Shown here piece after piece: positions 16,930 through 25,141 of a stretch of DNA of 46,399 nt. The stretch is from REEB95 sp035275845 (GTDB lineage Bacteria > Pseudomonadota > Alphaproteobacteria > ATCC43930 > CGMCC-115725), in the NCBI GenBank assembly GCA_035275845.1, contig DATEMD010000064.1, positions 1-46,399 on the forward strand, given 5' to 3'. Every line of letters begins with the position of its first letter. Position 1 is the stretch's first letter. The translations under genes and the position numbers were made by a program. The notes under the pieces are model-generated. The model had not been told where the DNA came from. It ran no database searches and saw nothing but the letters and a program-made list of their open reading frames with translations.

Positions 16930-18301
16930 GGCGCACCAGCTTGCCCGCTTCGGACAGTTCCAGCGCCGGCACCGCGCGCACGATGGCTGGCACCTTGTGC
17001 GCCGGCAATGCGGCACGGCACGCCGCGAGAATGTCGTCCTTGAGCGCGACGAGATCGCCGGCGGCGGGCTCGACCACGATGTCGGCCACCACCAGCGCGC
17101 CGGTGATCGGACTCGATTGCGCGCGCACCCGCGCCATCTTCACGCCGGGGCGGCGGGCGATGACCGCCTCGACCTCCTCGGGATGCACCTTCTGGCCGCC
17201 GACATTGATCACGCCTTCGCGCCGTCCGGCGAAGCGATAGCGGTCGCCATCGCGCTCGACCATGTCCCCGGTGTCGACGAAGCCCTCGGCATCACGCAAG
17301 GCGCGCACGCCGCGGGTGAGATAGCGGTTGGCGGCACGCGCCGAGCGAATGTGCAACGTGCCGTTGACAATGCGAAGCTCGGCCAGCGCATCCGCCTTGC
17401 CGACGAAATCGACGGGAAAGCCGGCGCGGCGGTCGCGCACGTCGAAAGCGAGTCCGGCCTCGGTCGAGGCGAAGGCGTGACTGATCGCGGCTTTGGGGAA
17501 AGCGGCGGTGAGTTGGTCGAGGATCGCCTGGTCGGCGATCTCGCCCGACAGGCGGACGTAGCGCGGGGCCAGGCGCTCCGCCGATCCGCTCATCAGTGCG
17601 CGGCGCCAATGCGACGGCGTGCCGGAGATATGCGTCACGCCGGCGGCGCCGGCACGGGCCAGGAAATACGACACCGGCTCGGCCGCGGATGACAGGAGCA
17701 GCGAGCCGCCGCCGATCAAGGCGCGCAGCAGGATCTGCATCCCGCCGTAGCGGCGCACGTCGTAAAACGTACTCCAGACCGGGTTTTCCCGCACCGCCAA
17801 GCCGTCGGCCACGGGCCCGGCGAGGCTCGTCAGATCGTGCACCACCAGCTTGGGCTGGCCGCTGGTGCCCGAGGTCAGCAGCACCCATTCGGTGTGCTCG
17901 GCCGGTCCGGCCGGCGGCACCGCCGCTTCGGCCAGCGCCAATTGCGGCAGGCCGGCGGGGAAGGCTTCGGTCAACTCGGCGCGGTCGCACAACGCGGCGT
18001 CGATGGCGGCGTCGGCGAGGATAGCCGGCAGCTGCGACGGTGCCAGGTCTGGGGGCGCGATCACCAGCCGCGCCGCCACGCCGTCAAGCGCCAGCAGGGC
18101 GCGAATGGTGTCGCGCTGGCGGTGCGTGGCAAGCAGGATCGACCGGCCCCGCCAATGCTCGGGCGCGGCGATCGTGCTGTCGCCAAGCAACTCGGTCAGG
18201 GCAAACCGCGCCGCATCGTCGGCGACGAAACGGCCGGCGCCAAGGCCCGCGGCCTCGGTTAGCCGGCGCAGCGTACGTCCGTCACGGGCGGCCATTCTCA
18301 T
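16922..18301 (-). CDS. Short AMP-dependent acyl ligase
   Basis: A 459-residue member of the ANL (acyl-CoA synthetase/adenylation) family, shorter than the usual 500-600. The ATP-binding loop LLTSGTSGQPK is at 141-151, the segment after the hinge is FAGRREGVINVGGQKVHPEE, and the catalytic lysine is in the C-terminal LSEAGKLVRHA. The start overlaps the upstream ACP gene by about 20 bases and the end overlaps the reductase gene, so it is tightly coupled to both. The likely role is to activate a carboxylic acid as the adenylate and load it on the neighbouring ACP. The substrate cannot be read from the sequence. Confidence 0.88.
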   Translation of the reverse strand: MRMAARDGRTLRRLTEAAGLGAGRFVADDAARFALTELLGDSTIAAPEHWRGRSILLATHRQRDTIRALLALDGVAARLVIAPPDLAPSQLPAILADAAIDAALCDRAELTEAFPAGLPQLALAEAAVPPAGPAEHTEWVLLTSGTSGQPKLVVHDLTSLAGPVADGLAVRENPVWSTFYDVRRYGGMQILLRALIGGGSLLLSSAAEPVSYFLARAGAAGVTHISGTPSHWRRALMSGSAERLAPRYVRLSGEIADQAILDQLTAAFPKAAISHAFASTEAGLAFDVRDRRAGFPVDFVGKADALAELRIVNGTLHIRSARAANRYLTRGVRALRDAEGFVDTGDMVERDGDRYRFAGRREGVINVGGQKVHPEEVEAVIARRPGVKMARVRAQSSPITGALVVADIVVEPAAGDLVALKDDILAACRAALPAHKVPAIVRAVPALELSEAGKLVRHA

Positions 18302-18527
18302 AGAGCTTGATGAATTCGCCGAGCGTCACCGGCAGTGTCTCGGCGCTGGCCTCGGCGAAGGGATCGAGGCCGAGCCGGTCGTCGAGCAGCGCCACCGTCA
18401 CGGCGATGCACAGCGAATCCAAGCCGGAATCGAGCAGCGGCAGATCGTCGCTCAGCGGCGCCAGCGTTTTATTCTGCTGGGCAGCGACTTCGTGGATCAC
18501 TTCCAGCACGGTCGCGCGTACGGACAT
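18282..18527 (-). CDS. Acyl carrier protein
   Basis: An 81-residue, acidic, helical protein. The phosphopantetheine site is Ser38 in LLDSGLDSLCI, matching the ACP/PCP consensus DSL. It lies between the diiron protein gene (four-base gap) and the AMP ligase gene (overlap), giving a dedicated carrier for the ligase. No ketosynthase accompanies this ACP within its own operon; the nearest are in the pigment-type cluster 9-11 kb away. Confidence 0.9.
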   Translation of the reverse strand: MSVRATVLEVIHEVAAQQNKTLAPLSDDLPLLDSGLDSLCIAVTVALLDDRLGLDPFAEASAETLPVTLGEFIKLYENGRP

Positions 18528-18531
18528 GGAC

Positions 18532-19215
18532 TCAGGCCCCGCTGGCGCGCTTCAGCGCCGGCATGCCGTTCAGTGCCGGAACGAATTCCGCGAAAATGTC
18601 GCGAAAGGCCTGCCACAGCGGCAGGATGCGGTCGTCGGGCGGCAGATGGCGGGTCAACGCGCCGTGGCCATTGACCGGGTCGCTGTCGAAAGCGATATGC
18701 GCCGACAGGAAATGCTTGAAGGCCAACAGCGCCGGATTCGGCGTGTCCGGCATCGCCATCATGGCGCGGAACACGGCTTCCAGCCCGCCATCCTCATAGC
18801 TGCTGATGCTGAGGGCGCGCGTCCGGTCATCCATCGCGCGCACGGCGCGCAGATAGCGCTCGCCATAGGCGACAAAACGGCTGCGCTTGTCCGCCGCGAG
18901 CGGAGACAATTCGAGCGCGCGGCGCATGAATTCATGATGGTTCATCCGCTCGCCCGGCTCGGCTATGCCCGGCCAGGGCGAGAGATTGTCGGTGTTCGAT
19001 TCCTCGCGTTCGAGATGCTTCAGATTCTCGTCCGCGGGGTCGAGCCGGCGCGCGACTTCCATGTTCTCCTGGAACTGGACCGAGAAGAAATAATAGGCCC
19101 AGGCCGAATCGAGCACCGCGGCCTCGTCGAGACCGGCCCAATCGAACTCGCAGATTTCCCGGATGACAGCTTCGTAGGCAAAATCGGTTTCCTTCACGTC
19201 GGTCTGAACCGTCAT
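18532..19215 (-). CDS. Heme-oxygenase-like diiron oxidase candidate (HDO/DUF3050-like)
   Basis: A 227-residue, mostly helical soluble protein. Spaced acidic and histidine residues resemble the heme-oxygenase-like diiron oxidase fold: Glu50 (QFQEN), Glu71/Glu72 (EREESNTD), His93/His94 with Glu95 (MNHHEF), Glu141 (SYEDGG), and His173, Asp177 and His184 in AHIAFDSDPVNGHG. The last stretch resembles the HIxxD...HG pattern of DUF3050-type proteins. Family members oxidise or fragment amino acids and fatty acids with iron and oxygen. As the first gene of an operon with ACP, ligase and reductase, it may act on an ACP-bound substrate. Family assignment is by eye and metal binding is untested. Confidence 0.62.
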   Translation of the reverse strand: MTVQTDVKETDFAYEAVIREICEFDWAGLDEAAVLDSAWAYYFFSVQFQENMEVARRLDPADENLKHLEREESNTDNLSPWPGIAEPGERMNHHEFMRRALELSPLAADKRSRFVAYGERYLRAVRAMDDRTRALSISSYEDGGLEAVFRAMMAMPDTPNPALLAFKHFLSAHIAFDSDPVNGHGALTRHLPPDDRILPLWQAFRDIFAEFVPALNGMPALKRASGA

Positions 19216-19416
19216 CGACTGTCCTTTCCTGGATACGCGCCGATGCTGGCAGAAAATTGTAAAAGATTGATTGGACGCGGCGACGTACCGTGCGGCCAGC
19301 GTGCTAAATGTCTGTTTACCAAACGCGCACCCTGCCGCTGCGGCCCGGTGCCATGAAGCCCGCGAATTCCGGGTCTTTTAGCGATTCGGCAACCTGTTCG
19401 ACGGCATATCGTACAG

Positions 19417-20775
19417 GTGAAAAAAGCTTCCTCGGACACGCCGGCGCGGACCACGCAGATGCGGACGGAAACGCTCGCCCTCCATGCCGGCTATGCGGGA
19501 GATGAATCGGCGCACGCGGTTGCGGTACCGATCTACCAGACCGTCGCCTACGAGTTCGACAGCGCCGACCACGCCGCCGCCCTGTTCAACCTCGAGGCTG
19601 ACGGCTTCCGCTACAGCCGCATCGCCAACCCGACCGTTGCCGTGCTGGAGCGCCGCATCGCCGCGCTCGAAGGTGGCAGTGGCGCGCTCTGCCTCGCCTC
19701 CGGCCAGGCAGCGCTGCACAATGCGGTGCTGGCGCTTGCCGAAGCCGGGCGTAACATCGTTTCGGTGCCGCAGCTTTACGGCACCACCCACACGCTGCTG
19801 GCCCACGTGCTGCCGCGCTTCGGCGTAACGGCGCGCTTCGCCGCTTCGGGCCGCGTCGGCGATCTCGAAACGCTGATCGACGAAGATACGGTCGCGGTGT
19901 TCTGCGAAAGCGTCGGCAACCCGGCTGGCAACGTCGCCGACCTCGAAGCCGTCGCCAGCATGGCGCATGCGCATGGCGTGCCGCTGATCGTCGACAATAC
20001 GGTGGCCTCGCCGGTGCTGCTGCAGCCGGTCGAATTCGGTGCCGACATCGTCGTCCACTCGCTCACCAAGTTCCTCGGCGGCCACGGCACCACGCTGGGC
20101 GGTGCCATTGTCGACGGCGGACGGTTCCACTGGATGGCGCAGCCGCGCCGCTTCCCCGGCCTGACCCGGCCCGACCCGTCTTATCACGGCCTCGTTTATG
20201 CCGAACGTTTCGGTCCGACCGCCTTCATCGAACGTTGTCGCAATTTCTCGCTACGCACCACTGGCGCTGCGCTGTCGCCTTTAAGCGCATTCCTCCTGTT
20301 GCAAGGCGTCGAGACGGTGGCGCTGCGCGTCGAACGCCATGTCGCCAATGCCCGCCGCGTCGCCGAAACACTGCGCAATGATCCGCGCGTCGCCTGGGTG
20401 AATTATGCCGGCTTCCCGGACAGCGAATATTATCCGCTGGTGCAGAAATATCTCGGCGGCAACGCCTGCTCGCTGCTCACCTTCGGCATCAAGGGCGGCG
20501 CCGAGGCCGGCATGCGCTTTTACGACGCGCTGACGTTGGTGAAGCGGCTGGTCAATCTCGGCGACGCCAAATCGGTTGCCTGCCATCCGGCATCGACCAC
20601 GCATCGCCAGATGACGCCACAGCAGCAGGCCAAGGCCGGCGTCACGCCCGAAACCATCCGCCTGAGCGTCGGCATCGAGCATATCGACGACATCCTCGCC
20701 GATATCGATCAAGCGCTGGACGCGGCCCAGGCCGCGGCGCGCGGGGCGCAGCGCGCGGCCGGCGGGAGCCGCTGA
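19417..20775 (+). CDS. O-acetylhomoserine sulfhydrylase-like PLP enzyme (Cys/Met metabolism family)
   Basis: A 452-residue member of the gamma-family of PLP enzymes that also contains cystathionine gamma-synthase. Visible signatures are YSRIANPT (66-73), Asp193 in VDNT, and the PLP lysine, Lys218, in HSLTKFLGGHG. The closest look is to MetY, which replaces the acyl group of O-acetylhomoserine with sulfide. It starts at a GTG at 19417 without a clear ribosome-binding site; an ATG at 19459 is an alternative. Its stop overlaps the MetA-like gene start (TGATG). In this biosynthetic context it may use another sulfur or carbon nucleophile for gamma-substitution, but ordinary methionine synthesis is also possible. 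Confidence 0.87.
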   Translation: MKKASSDTPARTTQMRTETLALHAGYAGDESAHAVAVPIYQTVAYEFDSADHAAALFNLEADGFRYSRIANPTVAVLERRIAALEGGSGALCLASGQAALHNAVLALAEAGRNIVSVPQLYGTTHTLLAHVLPRFGVTARFAASGRVGDLETLIDEDTVAVFCESVGNPAGNVADLEAVASMAHAHGVPLIVDNTVASPVLLQPVEFGADIVVHSLTKFLGGHGTTLGGAIVDGGRFHWMAQPRRFPGLTRPDPSYHGLVYAERFGPTAFIERCRNFSLRTTGAALSPLSAFLLLQGVETVALRVERHVANARRVAETLRNDPRVAWVNYAGFPDSEYYPLVQKYLGGNACSLLTFGIKGGAEAGMRFYDALTLVKRLVNLGDAKSVACHPASTTHRQMTPQQQAKAGVTPETIRLSVGIEHIDDILADIDQALDAAQAAARGAQRAAGGSR

Positions 20776-21716
20776 TGGCCGCGTGCGGCAAGGCCGAGCT
20801 GGTGGTGGCGCTGGTCAACAACATGCCGGATGCCGCCAAGCGCGCGACCAAGCACCAGTTCGCCAGCCTGATGGCCGCCGCGGCGCAGGCGATGTGCGTG
20901 CGACTGCGCCTCGTCACCATCGATCAGTTCCAGGCCAAGACCGACGCGGCTTTCCGGCTGCTCGAGTCGGTGCGGCCTGATGGCATCATCGTCACCGGCG
21001 ACGAGCCGCAAGGCGCCGCCATCGCCAACGAGCCGCTGGTGCCAGCGCTCGCCCGGCTGGTGGACTGGGCGGCTGACAACACTTTGGCGGCGGCCTGGTC
21101 GTGCCTCGCCGCGCACGCCGCCGTGTTCACGCTCGACGCGGTCGAACGCCGCCGACTGCGGCGCAAGCTGTCGGGCATGTATGAATGCACGGTATCGTCC
21201 GACCACCCGCTGCTCGCCGGCCTCACGCAATCCTGGCTGACGCCGCATTCGCGGCACAACAGCGTCGACGAGGCCAAGCTGTGGAGCAAGGGCTACACCG
21301 TTCTCTCGGTCGGGCCGCGGGTTGGCGTCGACATGTTCCTGAAGCCGGTGCGCGGCAGCCTGTTCCTATTCCTGCAAGGCCACCCGGAATACGAGCCGGA
21401 CAGCCTCTACAAAGAGTATCGCCGCGACGTGAAGCGCTTCCTCACCGGCGAGCGGCCCGATCATCCCGACGTGCCGGTGCGCTATTTCGGGCGCCGCGCC
21501 GACGTGAGACTCAATGCGCTGCGTCGTGAGGCGCACGATCTGTCGCCCAATGAAGTGCTCGCTGGCATCGACGCCGCCTTCGCCGACGGCCCGGCGCATC
21601 CGCGCAACCCGGCGGCGACGCGGCTCTACGCCAACTGGCTTACGCTGGTGGCCGAACGCAAGAAGCAGCGCGCCGCTCCGTCCTGGCACGACACGGCGCA
21701 ACGCGGGGCGGCATGA
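20775..21716 (+). CDS. MetA-like homoserine O-acyltransferase
   Basis: A 313-residue protein of the MetA (homoserine O-succinyl/acetyltransferase) family. It keeps Cys110 (AAWSCLAAH) as nucleophile, and His203 and Glu205 in QGHPEYEPDSLYKEYRRD. The Cys-to-His spacing of 93 residues equals that of E. coli MetA (Cys142, His235, Glu237). PHSRHNS (157-163) is also conserved. The N-terminus (LVNNMPDAAKRATKHQF) and the GDEPQG loop differ from typical MetA, so the acceptor or acyl donor may differ. It lies between the MetY-like gene and the decarboxylase gene and overlaps both, so the three are made together. Confidence 0.85.
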   Translation: MAACGKAELVVALVNNMPDAAKRATKHQFASLMAAAAQAMCVRLRLVTIDQFQAKTDAAFRLLESVRPDGIIVTGDEPQGAAIANEPLVPALARLVDWAADNTLAAAWSCLAAHAAVFTLDAVERRRLRRKLSGMYECTVSSDHPLLAGLTQSWLTPHSRHNSVDEAKLWSKGYTVLSVGPRVGVDMFLKPVRGSLFLFLQGHPEYEPDSLYKEYRRDVKRFLTGERPDHPDVPVRYFGRRADVRLNALRREAHDLSPNEVLAGIDAAFADGPAHPRNPAATRLYANWLTLVAERKKQRAAPSWHDTAQRGAA

Positions 21717-23143
21717 ACGTGCTATTTCCGCCGCGCGACCAGCGGCTGATCTGGAGCCATCGGCTGACGGCACTGCTTGACGCCGCCGAACAGCGGGTCG
21801 CCGCCGTCCCGATCGCGCCGCGTTTCGATCCCGCCGCGTATGCCACCGAGCTGGCGTCGTTCGATTTCAAGACGCCGATACCCTTCGACGAAGTGCTCGC
21901 CTGGACGGTGGCGCAACTCGAGCAGGGCGTGACGCACGTCACCCATCCGCGCTATCTCGGCCTTTACAATCCGCAGCCCAGTTTTCCGGCACAATGCGCC
22001 GATCGCATCGCCGCGTCGTTCAACCCGCAGCTCGCCAGCCAGACCACCTCGCCCGCCGCAGTGGCGATTGAGGCGCATGTGATTAAGACGCTCGCCCGCC
22101 GCGCCGGCCTGCCATTGGCGGCGGCCGGCCATTTCACCTCGGGCGGCTCCGAGGCCAACGGCGCCGCGCTCTTGTGCGCGCTAACCCGCGCGGAGCCCGG
22201 CTTCACCGCCCACGGGGCACGCGCCTTCAAGGGCGACCCCACCTTCTATGTCTCGCGCGACTGCCACCTCGCGTGGGTGAAGCTCGCCCACATGGCCGGC
22301 ATCGGCCGCGAGGCGGTGCGTTTCGTGCCGACCGACGGCACCGGGCGGATGGATTTGGCGGCACTCGACGTGGCGCTGCTCACCGACCGCAGCAACGGCC
22401 GCGTGCCGGTGATGATCGTTGCCACCGCCGGCACCACCAATGCCGGCATGATCGACCCGCTGCCGGAATGCGCCGCGATCGCCCGCCGCGCCGGCCTCTG
22501 GTATCACGTCGACGCCGCCTGGGGCGGCGGCGCGCTTGCCTCCGACAGGCTATGCGGCCGGCTCGCCGGCATCGCCGAGGCGGATTCGATCACCATCGAC
22601 GCACATAAATGGTTCGCCGCCACCATGGGCGCCGGCATGTTCCTGACCGCCCATCCCGACGCGCTGGCGAGCACCTTCAACGTCGCGGCCGGCTTCATGC
22701 CGTCGCAGGCGGCATCGGCCGATCCCTACATGAACAGCGCCCAATGGTCGCGGCGCTTCATCGGCTTGCGCCTGTTCCTGTCGCTCGCCACCGGCGGTTG
22801 GGCGGCGCACGGGGCGCATGTCGAGCGCGCGGTCGAGCTGGCGCAGCGTCTGGCGAACCGCGCGCGCGAGCATGGCTGGCGGGTGGTCAACGATCCCGCG
22901 TTGGCCGTCGTCTGCCTCGAGCCGCCGGCCGGCTCGGCGCCGGTGCGCGCCATCGTCCGCCGCCTGCTGGAAACCGGCGGCGCGTGGCTGTCCGTCGCCG
23001 CGTTCGAGGGCCGCGACGTGGTGCGTGCCTGCATCACCAATGGCGAAACTGCGTCGGCCGACATCGATGCCGTCGTCGCACTGCTCGAAGCGGCGCGCGC
23101 CAGTTCCGACCGCGTCGCTGACCGCGTCGCGCTGTCGGCGTAA
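21713..23143 (+). CDS. Group II PLP-dependent amino acid decarboxylase
   Basis: A 476-residue decarboxylase of the aromatic amino acid/glutamate/diaminobutyrate type. Marker residues are His185 (CHLAWVK), Asp267 (YHVDAAWGGG) and the PLP lysine, Lys299, in DAHKWF. The substrate-binding N-terminal region THPRYLGLYNPQPSFPAQ is typical of group II members. The substrate is unknown. Its ATG overlaps the stop of the MetA-like gene (ATGA), so it probably decarboxylates the amino acid made by the two preceding enzymes to give an amine. The thioesterase gene follows 17 bases later. Confidence 0.9.
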   Translation: MNVLFPPRDQRLIWSHRLTALLDAAEQRVAAVPIAPRFDPAAYATELASFDFKTPIPFDEVLAWTVAQLEQGVTHVTHPRYLGLYNPQPSFPAQCADRIAASFNPQLASQTTSPAAVAIEAHVIKTLARRAGLPLAAAGHFTSGGSEANGAALLCALTRAEPGFTAHGARAFKGDPTFYVSRDCHLAWVKLAHMAGIGREAVRFVPTDGTGRMDLAALDVALLTDRSNGRVPVMIVATAGTTNAGMIDPLPECAAIARRAGLWYHVDAAWGGGALASDRLCGRLAGIAEADSITIDAHKWFAATMGAGMFLTAHPDALASTFNVAAGFMPSQAASADPYMNSAQWSRRFIGLRLFLSLATGGWAAHGAHVERAVELAQRLANRAREHGWRVVNDPALAVVCLEPPAGSAPVRAIVRRLLETGGAWLSVAAFEGRDVVRACITNGETASADIDAVVALLEAARASSDRVADRVALSA

Positions 23144-23160
23144 GAAACAAGGTAGGAACC

Positions 23161-24162
23161 ATGTCCGACTTCGCTGCCAATCCCGCAGGCCTCGCCGCGC
23201 TGTTCGCGCGTGTCGCCACCAAGTTCGCGCGCATCGTGGTACCGATCAACGCCGCCGCCGCCGACAGGGACAATCGCCGGCCGGCCTTCTATTGCGTCCA
23301 TTCGCTGTCGGGCGCGGGCGGCACGGATTTCGGCCATCTGGCGAAGCTGATGCCGGGCGTGCGCTTCTTCGGCATCCAGGCGCCGCCGGCCAAGGTCGAG
23401 GAGGACGAGTTCGGATCGACGGTGCACGGCATCGCCGGCTATTACGCCGAGCTGCTGGACAAGTATCAGCCGGAGGGCGCTTTCATGCTCGGCGGTTGGT
23501 CCGCTGGCGCCATCATTGCGCTCGAAATCGCCCAACTGCTGCGCGCGCGCGGCCGCGCGGTGAGCCTGCTGGTCGCCATCGACGCCGCGCCCAAGAATAG
23601 CGCCTATGCGCTGAGCCGCTGGCATCCGCTGTATCTCTGCGAAATCGCGCGCAATTTGCCGAGTTGGATCCTGCGCGACGCGGTGACGATGAAGCGCTCC
23701 GTGCGCTCGCTTCTCTGGCGCGTCGTTATCAAGGCGGCGGCGCAAGCCAAGGCCGCGCTCGACGGCCGGAGTGCGCGCGAGAAGATGGATTTCCATGCGC
23801 TCGAGGAATTCATGGACATGTCGGATTTCCGGCCGCACGAGCGGGCGTTCATGGAGCGGCTTTACGCCGCGGTGCTGGCCTACCGCCCGGGGAAATATGC
23901 GGGGCCGGTGGTGGCCTACGAAGCCACCACCAAGCCGCTGCTCGACCTGCCGCAGGTCGGCCGAGTGTGGACGCGGCTGGCGCCCCAATCGACCATCGTG
24001 CCGGTGCAAGGCACCCACCTCAGCATCTTGCGTCCCGGCGATGTCGATGTGCTGGCGGCCGATCTGCGCCAGCGCATTGCCGACGCGTCGGAGCCAGCGG
24101 CAGGCGTGACGGCCCAACCGGCGCCGGTCCAGCCCGATGCGCGCGGCCGCAAATTCGCTTAG
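23161..24162 (+). CDS. Alpha/beta-hydrolase thioesterase (PKS/NRPS type)
   Basis: A 333-residue protein resembling the thioesterase domains of nonribosomal peptide and polyketide systems: CVHSLSGAGGTDFGHLAKLM near the N-terminus, nucleophile Ser114 in GGWSAGA, a likely acid at Asp141 (VAIDAAPK) and catalytic His286 in GTHLSILRPG. A good ribosome-binding site (AAGGTAGGA) precedes the ATG at 23161. It closes the plus-strand operon. Its presence beside a decarboxylase, with an ACP on the divergent operon, suggests release or editing of an acyl-thioester intermediate. It might instead catalyse amide formation during release; that cannot be told from sequence. Confidence 0.87.
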   Translation: MSDFAANPAGLAALFARVATKFARIVVPINAAAADRDNRRPAFYCVHSLSGAGGTDFGHLAKLMPGVRFFGIQAPPAKVEEDEFGSTVHGIAGYYAELLDKYQPEGAFMLGGWSAGAIIALEIAQLLRARGRAVSLLVAIDAAPKNSAYALSRWHPLYLCEIARNLPSWILRDAVTMKRSVRSLLWRVVIKAAAQAKAALDGRSAREKMDFHALEEFMDMSDFRPHERAFMERLYAAVLAYRPGKYAGPVVAYEATTKPLLDLPQVGRVWTRLAPQSTIVPVQGTHLSILRPGDVDVLAADLRQRIADASEPAAGVTAQPAPVQPDARGRKFA

Positions 24163-24250
24163 CCGACATTGATCGTCGCAGAACCAGGCGTCGGGCACCG
24201 TCTGCACGCGCCGGCATAATGGCGGCGGTCGCAGCGTTTCCGCGCCGCGC

Positions 24251-25039
24251 CTACCAAGGCCGTGGCGGGCTGCGTTTGTCGCGCGCCTTGTGGCCGACGT
24301 AACAGCGAAACAGATCGAACTCCGTCCAGCAACCGACGTTGTGGAATCCGCTGTCGCGTATGGCGCGCATGACGATTTCGGGCGGCACGTAGTTGACGAT
24401 CGTCTCCCAGTGATAGCGCATCAACGTACGGGCGCGCGGATCGCGGGTGGTCAGCAACGAAAGCAGCGGCATGATACCGCCGATGTAAGCCGAAGCCACC
24501 GCGCGGTTGAGTTTCTTGCGCGGCGCGCTGATCTCCAGCAGCACAATCGTGCCATCCGGGCGCAGGACCCGGTTCGCCTCGCGAAACGTCGCCTCGAGAT
24601 CCGCGATGTGCCGAAGGGCATAGCCCATGGTCACGAAATCGGCGGTCGCGGCCGCCAGCGGCAAGGCTTCAGCGGTACCCTGGACGAGCGGAATGCCGAG
24701 TTTCTTGCGCGCGATCGTCAGCATGGCCTCGCTGACATCGACGCCAATCACCGACCGGCGGTCGCCAGTGATGGCTACCGCCTCCCGCGCCAACAAGCCA
24801 GTGCCGACGGCCACGTCGACGACGTGCTGGCCCGGCCGCAATCCAGCCCATCGTAAGCAGGTACGGCGGTACCACGCGCCCGAGCCAAGAGAGAACAATC
24901 GGTTGACTGGGTCGTAGTGCTGCGCCGTGCGGTTGAATAGATCGCGCACGAAGGACAGCCGCCGCACCGGATCGGCATAATAGTCCGCGATCAGCGCATC
25001 CGATTGCCCGGCTTCCGGGCGCTCCAGACTATTGGCCAT
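24251..25039 (-). CDS. UbiE/COQ5-like SAM-dependent methyltransferase
   Basis: A 262-residue class I methyltransferase. The N-terminal segment LFNRTAQHYDPVNRLFSLGSG and motif I VVDVAVGTGLLA resemble UbiE/MenG C-methyltransferases; VLRPDGTIVLLEIS is the later strand motif. The last third (GFHNVGCWTEFDLFRCYVG) differs from true UbiE, which is usually about 250 residues and ends differently, so a pathway-specific methyltransferase is likely. It is divergent from the halogenase-like gene, across a 102-base region that could hold both promoters, and convergent with the thioesterase gene. Methyltransferases also occur in aryl polyene clusters, which fits its position at the edge of that locus. Confidence 0.82.
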   Translation of the reverse strand: MANSLERPEAGQSDALIADYYADPVRRLSFVRDLFNRTAQHYDPVNRLFSLGSGAWYRRTCLRWAGLRPGQHVVDVAVGTGLLAREAVAITGDRRSVIGVDVSEAMLTIARKKLGIPLVQGTAEALPLAAATADFVTMGYALRHIADLEATFREANRVLRPDGTIVLLEISAPRKKLNRAVASAYIGGIMPLLSLLTTRDPRARTLMRYHWETIVNYVPPEIVMRAIRDSGFHNVGCWTEFDLFRCYVGHKARDKRSPPRPW

Positions 25040-25141
25040 GACGGCTCGGCTGTGGCTTAATGAGTTGTCCTTTGGAGAACAACGGGATCGGGATCATTAC
25101 TTTGCGTCCTGCCCGTCGGCAAAGGAAGGGGCTTTCAGATT

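Noticed and set aside
19270..19345. Possible SAM-II-like riboswitch upstream of the MetY-like gene (ACCGT...TAAATGT pieces)
   Set aside because: The conserved GCTAAAAAGG-type 3' segment and the TGATTT loop are missing, so the resemblance is too partial to call.
22726..24207. 493-codon open frame antisense to the decarboxylase and thioesterase genes
   Set aside because: Long antisense frames are common in GC-rich coding DNA; both sense proteins carry complete catalytic motifs, while the antisense product is His/Arg-rich without a domain.
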